Assembly (NCBI GenBank): GCA_963970005.1
Contig: CAXAMN010005380.1
Coordinates: 158,481-222,480 of the forward strand
From: Durusdinium trenchii
Lineage: Eukaryota > Sar > Dinophyceae > Suessiales > Symbiodiniaceae
Direction of reading: 5' to 3'
Length of the DNA stretch: 64,000 bases
Shown: positions 57,201 through 64,000 of the stretch, piece by piece
Position numbering within the stretch: the stretch's first letter is position 1
Layout of the letters: each line of letters opens with the position of its first letter
Translations under genes and position numbers: made by a program
The notes under the pieces: model-generated
What the model saw: the letters and a program-made list of their open reading frames with translations, nothing else
What the model was told of the DNA's origin: nothing
Databases searched by the model: none

Positions 57201-59876
57201 CTGCAGGGCAGGTCGGCCCGCATCGAAAGAACTCCTCATACTGGAGCTAAAGAAATAAACAAAGATTGAGCCACAACCAGCTCACTTTGCAACCTCTCTC
57301 TCTCTCTGTCTTTGGACGGGCCGCCCCTTCTGTTTGAAGATCTCTCACGTATGGCATCTAACGGAGGACTGGACTTGACCATCAGATCACAGAATCATAA
57401 GCAGTGGTTGGTTTGTGGGCACCCCGTAGCCACCAAATAGCCGACTGTATTGTCCATTATTTTCCCAAGTCGCCGCCACCTAACGGATATATATATATAG
57501 GTAGATATACGTACAAGGGACCCCATGTATAATGTGACAAACTGATGCTCAATGTATTTTATAATGTTTATATAAAAGCAAACTATTAAACAATTTGATA
57601 TATGTATTGTATTTACACAAATGTGCGGCCCGCAAAACTAAAAAACTAAATAGTTACTTTTTTGGTGCTTTAAGTTTTATAGTGTGTTAATAGCTCGCAA
57701 GACCAAAAAAAGTAGAACAACTATTTAGTCAAATATTTAGTTTTACTATATTGTTGATGTGGTTTTTAACTTTCAAAACACCTGGAAACCTAGGAACCTG
57801 AAGGATTTAGTTGTTCAAAGAATGTCTAGTTCTTTTTAGTACTTAGCCACCAAAACTTAAACAGTCTAAATGTTAACTTGTTTGATGTGTGTTTTGTTCT
57901 TTTAGGATTTATAAAAAAAAATACCTGGAATCCTAGGAACCTGCACGATTTAGGGTTGTTTGTGTCTGTTTAAAGAACTCTTAGTTTTTTAGTTAATTTT
58001 AGTAGTCCGCAAAACTAAATGTGAAGTGTCTTTATAGTTTTTAGGGTAGCCCACAAAAGTAGAAGAACCAAAAACCTAAATATATGTTCTTTAGTCTTCT
58101 GGACTTCCTAGCAACCTGGAAACCAAAAACCTGAAGGATTTAGTCCTTTTGTAGTTCTTTTCCCAAGAAACTCTCAATATGTATATAGGTCTAAGTGCGT
58201 GTTTTTACATATGTTTTCAGAAGTTAGATCAAACCTGGAGACCTGAGAGATTTAGTTCCTTTTTGCTCTTTCTGCAAAACTAAGAAAAGTAATATACTCC
58301 AGGAAACCCAGGGAGGTCAGAGATGTTGCTTTCACTTCTCTTTTCAGTTTTGCGGACTACTTAAACCACATACAACTTTAACATGAGTGTGCAGCATTTT
58401 GCTACGTTCCTCTACCTTCACAACTCTTGTAGTCTACCGTACCCTACTCTATGCTCTAACAAATCGTTCATGTTGCTTCACTGTTTCTTTTCAAAGATCA
58501 AAGATCGCAAGAGTCCAATACCACGGGTAGAGTAGTGCGAGGAGCCAAGAAACACACCATAGACCAGGACTGCTATGTATTATGTTTAGTTTGTCGCTTC
58601 TGCTTTCTTGCAGTGATATACCCTACCCTGTGCTACTTCTCCTGTTTGTATCCAACCTTCTACAGTACATTTTTTCGCGTAGTATACTATCTTAGTTGCA
58701 TTGAATTTGTTTATACTGTATAATCGTTTTTTGAATAGAATAGAATCACCCCCTAATATACAGTAACTAAAATGTAAACCCGTTCATAACCTCCTTTTGG
58801 TATTTATGCATCTAAAGGCTTTGCAAGCAAATGATGCACCCTAACGCTCTGCAGGATGTCCTAGAATTGCGCATGCAGTACGTTTTCACTCTGCCCTTTT
58901 GAAACCCTACCCTCTCTCTACAGTACTTGAAGGAAGGCATGAAAGGAAGACTTCAGATCGAAATGATACAGAAAGTGAAACATAGATGTTCTGGTCTGGT
59001 TGTAAAGCTGCACAATGTCCTGGACATATGTCAGTTTTCCTCTCATATTCTTTGTGTTCATGTTCATATCCTCCGTTACTCCGAAAGCAGGCTGCGCAAA
59101 AGAAGAGTAGGAGGAATGGATGACGCAACAAGGATCAACAAGGGTGAAGAACAGGATTGCACAGCAAATTGCACACCCATGATATATTATGTAATTCAAT
59201 TTTAGTCGCAATAATCCCATGGGTGTACTCTGTCTGCAAGTATGCTCCTCTACTCTGCGTTCCTCTACCTGGATAACTAGTCTAGTCTATATTACCCTAC
59301 CCTAGTCTTTGACACTGGTTAGAGGCAAGATCTTTGCACAGCCGACCAGAACCACCATGTACTTCGCCAACCGTAGACCAGGACTACTATATTATACAGT
59401 TTATCAACCTGTGTTCGCTTGTGCTTTATCTTTTACCCTACAGTACCCTGTGCTACTTCTCCTGTTTCTATCCCGCCTTGCTCGACATGTGTTCGGGATA
59501 ATATATTACCCGAGTCTCATTGGATGTTTGGTACAATCGTTTTTTCAGAATAGAGTGGAGTACAGCAGTTGGAACGAAGCTAAATTGGAGAGAAGTCAGA
59601 GCTTGTGATATTACACGTAAAGGCCCCCGAGTCAAACATACCATATACAGTATATATATATATAGTGGTCCCCAAATAGATAGAACGGTTTCCAATACAT
59701 CTTGAGTGCTTGAGTGGGGATTTACTTTTCTATCTATTGGTCTATATATATATATATACCGCAAGGGTTGAAGCACTCCCGAGGTCTTGCAGAGGAACTG
59801 GCACACCCACCCTCATCCATCTCCATCCATCCCATGCCCAGGATCCTCTTTCGGTCCCAGGTGCCATCAGATCCAC
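57201..59876. other. AT-rich intron with degenerate repeats
   Basis: Clearly AT-richer than its surroundings. It holds four degenerate copies of a CCTGGAAACC..GGATTTAG unit (57.78-58.25 kb) and a diverged direct duplication (58.4-58.75 and 59.25-59.56 kb). No coding signal on either strand. Confidence 0.6.
58401..59565. repeat. Diverged direct duplication, about 830 bp apart
   Basis: Blocks 58401-58460 / 59256-59310 (CGTTCCTCTACCT, then CCCTAC) and 58559-58740 / 59376-59560 (TAGACCAGGACT; CCCTGTGCTACTTCTCCTGTTT; AATCGTTTTTT) match in the same order. Confidence 0.75.
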
Positions 59877-59964
59877 CGTCGTGGTCGTGGACGAGGAGGA
59901 ACTACTCGAGGTACTGCTGGAGCTACTCGAGGTCGTGCTGGACGAAGACACCGTCGAGGAGGTC
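59877..59964 (-). CDS. Ser/Thr linker exon
   Basis: 29 codons of Ser/Thr with one Val, ending in a Thr run, between acceptor GGCGAG and donor GTGGAT. Entry phase 2, exit phase 0. Same class as the other mucin-like linkers. Confidence 0.5.
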
Positions 59965-60344
59965 CTCGCCACCCGCTGCGCCGGGTGCCCCGCGGAGCGC
60001 CGCTGGGCTGCGCGGCGCTGGGCTGCGCGCTCCGCGCGTGGAGTCCGCAGAAAGAAGAGCGGAACCGGGCGGGGTTCCGTGCTCTGTGGGAGGGAGGGGG
60101 ACAAACAATGGAGTCATTTGGTTATTCAATGTTATTCATGAATTATGCCAAGACTGCCGAGAGAAGAGTCCATCCCTAGCAGCTGTAAACCAAAAACCTG
60201 GTGACCCCGAGTTGCACTACCTGGGTGCGAGTTCACCGTGGCTGCGGCTCGATGCGTGTGAAGTGCGAGACATGATGTCAGGACCTGGTCATCAGGCCAA
60301 CAGGTTCAGTTTCGTGAATAAGAGAAGAGTGCCCCGAGAACACT

Positions 60345-60388
60345 ACTTCAGGGATCTGGCCCAGGCCACTTCAGGGATCTGGCCCAGC
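60345..60388. repeat. 23-bp tandem duplication
   Basis: ACTTCAGGGATCTGGCCCAG occurs twice with a 23-bp period. Confidence 0.95.
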
Positions 60389-61018
60389 GATCGGCAAGTG
60401 CAAGTCAGGTGGGTCCAGAAAGCAGGAGGCGACAATTCGATCACGTCCAGCTGCATCTGCCGCAATCCCAACATCAACTCTTGCAGGTCACGACTGACCT
60501 CTCTCCAACCACTTGCGTCGTTCTCTTTCTCTTGCTGACCGGGGCACGACGAGAAGGTGGTTGAAGAGGACGAGCTGCTGGTGCCTCAGAGCACCACCCC
60601 TTTTTCGCCCCAAAAAGGAGATGTTGACCAGCAGCCCATCGGCAGAGGAAGTGACTATGTATCGGGTTCCCATGCAGTTTGGTAAGAATTCCGATTGAAA
60701 CTCATGGTGTCCCGGACGTGTAGGGTCGGGGATGTGCTCTTACTTACTGAGTGGATGTTTGGTCCATCAACTTGTAGGCAACTGGCTAGTACCGACGGCA
60801 CATCCAGCAAACAAGCAGGTGCCGAACAATCAAAAAGGGGCCCGGCAAATGTCCATGAACCTGCCAGATCTGCACGTGCAGCTCGCAGCTTGCTGCAACG
60901 CTGCGCTTACTCACTCCATCGCAGCTAAAATGGGCCTTCTGGAAAATGGGAAAACCCTTGTCTTTGGTGAACTGGGTGGTGTGAGGAATTCTTCAGGTGC
61001 GAAATGGATCGGTCTTGC

Positions 61019-61090
61019 CGCCAGGCGACTGCTACTGGAGGAGCTGCTCGTGCTGGAGGAGCTACTGCTGCTCGTGGAAGAGGACGATGC
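61019..61090 (-). CDS. Ser-rich linker exon
   Basis: 24 codons, nearly all Ser (TCN and AGY mixed) with two Thr and a short Arg-Leu-Ala end, between acceptor ACCGAG and a GC-type donor. Entry and exit phases are both 0. An earlier acceptor about 19 bases upstream would add a few residues. The plus-strand reading is a Leu/Glu repeat typical of a shadow. Confidence 0.45.
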
Positions 61091-61411
61091 CTCGGTGGTG
61101 ACCATCAACCTCAAGCACTGACGTGTCTGTATTACTGCATCTCTTCTTTCAGTCTGAAATACCGCGCCGAACAGCGGCTCACTGCTGACCAAAGTCCAAA
61201 AACGGTAACAGCATGGCAGCGCACTGAGACGTCACAGAATGCCATGTCAAAAAGGAGTCCAACAAGATCATTATCGGACCCGCTCAGTTGTCCTTGAAAA
61301 TAAAGCTTAGCAGCTAACCTTATTGACCTTCTTCCACCTGCTTGTTTCTAGGGCCGCCAATCCCCCTCGGCTGTTCTTGAACGCAACCTGACCCAAGGTA
61401 TCTCAAGGCAC

Positions 61412-61451
61412 TGTGGTGCTGGATGACGTGGCGGTGGTCGTGGTCGAAGTC
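61412..61451 (-). CDS. Short Thr/Ser linker exon
   Basis: A 40-bp candidate between acceptor CCGAG and donor GTGCCT. It reads 13 Thr/Ser/Ala codons using mixed synonymous codons, entry phase 2, exit phase 0. The small size makes boundaries uncertain; composition and strand match the other linker exons. Confidence 0.4.
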
Positions 61452-61826
61452 CTCGGACGTGCAAGGCACGAAACAGCTTGAAGATTTGGAGTTTCCCGAA
61501 TTTGTTTGTGGCTCTTTTGTATGGTGAGTCCCGAATTCCCGAATTTGGATAGACCGTGGGAATTCCATGTATGGTGATTCTTTGGGGATTTTGCTCGGAA
61601 ATCCCAGGGGGTGCTCTGCAAAGCTTTGGCACGGGATGCGTTCATGTCCCACGCTTTGGAACCTATATAAATATTGGTTGTGTCGCCGTTGTGTGTTGCA
61701 CCCTGCTCGGTGAAACATGCAAAAGGAAAGGAGTGCCTTTACATAATTAGGGCAAAGCATGGAAACTACTGAGCTTCTGCCCCTTTCTTGCTCGTTCTTG
61801 ATTATTGCATGGTGCTTTGCTCGCAG

Positions 61827-62148
61827 TTCCTTCCTTCCTGGCTGGCTGGCTGGCTGGCTTGCTTCCTTCTGCTTCCTTTCTGGCTTCTTTCTGCTTCTTT
61901 CTGCTTCCTTGTGCTTCCTTGCTTGCCTCTGTCCTTGGTTTCTTCTACGCTTCTGGCCTGGAAGAACAACAAAAGGAAACAAGCCTACAAAAGAAGGAAG
62001 CAAAAGCAAGAAAATGCAAAGAGGCAGAGGGCAGAAAAGCAAAGAAGCAGAAAGGTAGAGAAGCAGAAAAGCAAAGAACGAGAACAGAAAACAAGCAGAA
62101 AAAGATAGAAAAAGCAAAAGCACAAAGCAATGGCCAGAGAAACCAAGG
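61827..62148. repeat. Polypyrimidine arm then polypurine arm (imperfect giant hairpin)
   Basis: 61827-61955 is CTTC/TGGC-rich pyrimidine sequence; 61961-62148 is AGCAGAAAG-rich purine sequence. GCTTCTTTCTGCTT-type units on the left pair with AAGAAGCAGAAAG-type units on the right. Confidence 0.8.
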
Positions 62149-62403
62149 AATCCAGAAATGAATACCAAATCTCAAAAGAAAGGACATCCTTCAAAACATT
62201 GCCCTCCTTTTTTCCGGGGGTGAGGGGAAAAAACTGCCACTGGGTTCATTGACTGCGTTCTCAAAACAGGTTCTTTCCATGTTCAGTCACTGCTTCTTGG
62301 AGGTTTCATTCGGCCGTGTCTTAGTGACCCCCATCTGCACAGAAGGGTTCGAACCCCGCCACAGGACAGGACAGCCGATTCTACACGGCTGTCCTACGCC
62401 GAC

Positions 62404-62465
62404 CTGGCCCTGAGCTCCACACGTGGTGGTGCTGCTCTTTGAGGTCGTACTGAAGCTGCTGCTGC
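62404..62465 (-). CDS. Short Ser/Thr exon with a Cys-containing end
   Basis: Acceptor TTTTCAG before 62465 and donor GTCGGC after 62404. The Ser/Thr frame (about 20 residues) ends Thr-Cys-Gly-Ala-Gln-Gly-Gln. It resembles the other linker exons, but its entry phase (1) does not fit the exon upstream. Confidence 0.45.
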
Positions 62466-62911
62466 CTGAAAAGCGGCTAGCGCGCAGCAAGCGCAACCAG
62501 CGGCTCTTCGAGAGGTTCTTAAGTTGAGCTCGTGCCACGAAAGAATGAAGTTGTTGCTCAAAGAGGGTCAGGGGGGGGGTCGTCTTCATGCTTATATAAA
62601 TCTATGTATAAAAATATGTTATATACACATGTACTTATAACTAATTATATATATACACATATCGTCAGTGGGTTTCCCAGTTTCAGGCCCTGTCGCTGCC
62701 GAACGGCCATCCCATCCCAGAAACACCATCCGTCTCGACACACCATCAGGGCCCTTTGTAAGCGATCAAATCTGACATCCGTCTCTTCTTCGCTCTGCCC
62801 TGTCAGCCCTATCACATCCTGTAGCATGTTGCTTAGCTGTAGCATATTCCCCCAGTGGCGCTTTTCCAAAAAGAACAACCAACAACCAACCAACACTCAA
62901 TTAGCGTTCAC

Positions 62912-63024
62912 CTTGCACTCCCAGCCACTGGTGCTTGTTGAGCTCGTGCTCGTGGAACTGGTGCTGGTCGTGCTGCTTGACGATACCGTGGTGCTGGTGC
63001 TCGTCTGGGTCGTGGAGCTGCTAC
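62912..63024 (-). CDS. Ser/Thr-rich exon 2 ending in WECK
   Basis: Acceptor CCCAG before 63024 and donor GTGAAC after 62912. It takes two bases to complete a Ser codon from the upstream exon's single leftover base, then reads 37 codons of Ser/Thr (with Gln and Val) ending Gly-Trp-Glu-Cys-Lys. The phase agreement with the edge exon is the main support. The final Trp and Cys suggest a folded domain begins here. The next exon's phase does not match, so an exon is probably missing between 62.9 and 62.5 kb. Confidence 0.6.
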
Positions 63025-63306
63025 CTGGGATCGGACGCACCGGACCCAGGGGGGCCAACCCTCCACCAGCAGTGTGGGTGGAACAGCCGAATCCAGTGCT
63101 GGAAAAGACACCGAAAGCTGGATAACCTGCGATGTGATGATACATTCTTGCGTGATGAATCAATGAATTCGGGATGAAACTGCTCACCTGGTGAGAGTTT
63201 ATATACGGAGTGGGCCCCAAACTGACGCGCCCTGACTAGGCCCCTCACTACTGGCACCCACTTCGGACATCTTCCGACCCTTTTTCATCTTTCATATTTG
63301 AGGTAC

Positions 63307-64000
63307 TGGATGAGCTGGAAGATGTCGAGCTGGAGGAGCTGGAGCTGCTGCTGGTCGATGTGGAGGAACTGCTCGACGAAGAACTGCTCGTACTGGTGGT
63401 GGAAGTGCTGGTGAGTGAAGTAGAGCTGCTTGAGGTACTGGTTGTGGAGGTAGACGTCTTGCTGGTGCTGCTGGAGCTGCTGGAAGTACTTGAGCTGCTG
63501 CTGCTGCTGGTGGAACTGCTGGTGGAGCTCGTGCTGGTGCTGCTGCTGGAACTGCTGGAGGTTGAAGTGCTTGAGCTGCTGCTGGAGCTGGTGCTCGAAC
63601 TGCTGGTGCTGGTGGAAGTGAGAGTGGTGGAACTGGAGCTGGTACTGCTGGAGCTGGTCGATGTAGAACTGCTGCTGGTGCTGGAGGTGGACGAGGAGCT
63701 GGAGGAAGTCGAGGATGTGCTGGAAGAGGTAGTGCTGGTGGTTGTCTTGGATGTCGAGCTGCTGGAAGTTGAAGAGCTGCTGCTCGTGCTGGAGGATGTG
63801 CTGCTGGATGTGGTGCTTGTTGATGTGAAAGTGGTCGAGCTTGAGGAGCTGCTGGTGGAAGACGTTGAACTGCTTGAAGTGGAAGTGGACGAAGTGCTGG
63901 TGGATGAGGTTGAGCTTGAAGAGGTTGAAGTAGAGGAGGTGCTTGAAGACGATGTTGATGTACTGGATGATGATGTTGATGAGGTCGAACTGGAGGTGGA
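63307..64000 (-). CDS. Ser/Thr-only mucin-like exon (continues past window edge)
   Basis: About 231 codons, almost all Ser or Thr in one minus-strand frame (first codon 64000-63998), with rare exceptions such as one Lys near 63455. Both Ser codon families (TCN and AGY) and all Thr codons are mixed, so the amino-acid content is conserved rather than a DNA repeat unit. TTA, CTA and TCA are absent from the plus strand over this span, so no minus frame is closed. The plus strand reads Leu/Val/Glu repeats, which I treat as the shadow. The likely role is a heavily O-glycosylated extracellular stalk. The proposed donor GT at 63306-63305 leaves phase 1, which matches the next exon. Confidence 0.65.

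Larger units (their letters stand above)
4641..64000 (-). other. Putative giant multi-exon gene: mucin-like / REJ-PKD single-pass membrane protein (5' end beyond window)
   Basis: Inferred gene span. About 40 short GC-rich exons on one strand give a coherent protein: Ser/Thr-rich ectodomain, SEA-like pieces, REJ/PKD-like strands, helical spacer, one membrane helix, Pro-rich cytoplasmic tail, stop. Proposed exons use AG acceptors, usually followed by G, and GT, GC or GA donors; the latter two are known in dinoflagellates. Splice phases agree across long runs, which chance frames would not do. REJ-type proteins with one membrane span (sea-urchin REJ class) or several (polycystin-1) act at the cell surface; the role here is unknown. 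Phase mismatches (near 46.5, 45.5, 39, 29, 19.8 kb and among the upstream Ser/Thr exons) show the model is incomplete, and more than one gene is possible. Confidence 0.55.

Noticed and set aside
58535-58723. Plus-strand 62-codon Cys/Phe/Tyr-rich frame
   Set aside because: Low-complexity translation of the AT-rich duplicated block; its second copy has different frames.
61759-62194. Overlapping Phe/Leu/Cys-rich and Lys/Gln-rich frames
   Set aside because: By-products of the polypyrimidine/polypurine tract; no splice or domain support.
62320-62400. GGGTTCGAACCC as a tRNA T-arm
   Set aside because: No five-base T stem around the loop, and no A box or acceptor stem at the right distance on either strand.

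Overview
The window looks like nuclear DNA of a dinoflagellate, probably of the Symbiodiniaceae/Suessiales type. Three things point there. (1) It holds a Ty1/copia element with very short LTRs and dinoflagellate-type extra domains. (2) Coding DNA comes in short GC-rich exons separated by long introns whose donors include GC and GA besides GT. (3) Microsatellites are abundant. There are no rRNA or tRNA genes, CRISPR arrays or bacterial operons. Most open frames are chance frames. Real coding was separated from shadows by composition, splice-site phase and domain logic.

Layout: almost all coding signal outside the transposon is on the minus strand and reads from 64000 down to 4641. I interpret most of it as one very long gene (at least 59 kb, 5' end outside the window) for a single-pass surface protein. 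In protein order it has: a Ser/Thr-only mucin-like stretch (64000-63307); more Ser/Thr exons interleaved with SEA-like pieces (63.0-53.5 kb); an Ig-like strand exon (52.5 kb); a long REJ/PKD (receptor for egg jelly / polycystin-1-like) region (51.2-27.3 kb); helical REJ-to-membrane spacer exons (25.3-16.0 kb); a juxtamembrane Ser/Thr exon with one transmembrane helix (8084-7899); and a Pro-rich cytoplasmic tail of about 335 residues ending at a TGA at 4641-4643. Many consecutive proposed exons agree in splice phase, including 54180->47003, 45347->39745, 38420->37272, 28384->20000 and 19556->4641. Phase mismatches mark places where I have missed an exon or chosen a wrong boundary. It could still be two or more same-strand genes.

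Inside introns of this gene: (a) a structurally complete but decayed Ty1/copia retrotransposon, 29980-37100, plus strand (antisense to the host gene), with 119-bp TG...CA LTRs, a 5-bp ATAAT target duplication, a tRNA primer-binding site, and gag, protease, a methyltransferase-like domain, integrase, RT and RNase H spread over many frame breaks; (b) a same-strand PDZ-domain coding block (24488-21937); (c) a 281-codon uninterrupted minus-strand frame (13054-12209).

The rest is intron or flank: GATA, TA, CT, CA and ACAT microsatellites, several 21-23 bp tandem repeats, an AT-rich block with degenerate and duplicated units (57.5-59.7 kb), a hairpin element (48321-48427), and a polypyrimidine/polypurine hairpin (61.8-62.1 kb). 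No plus-strand cellular gene was convincing. All exon limits are read by eye, without transcript data.
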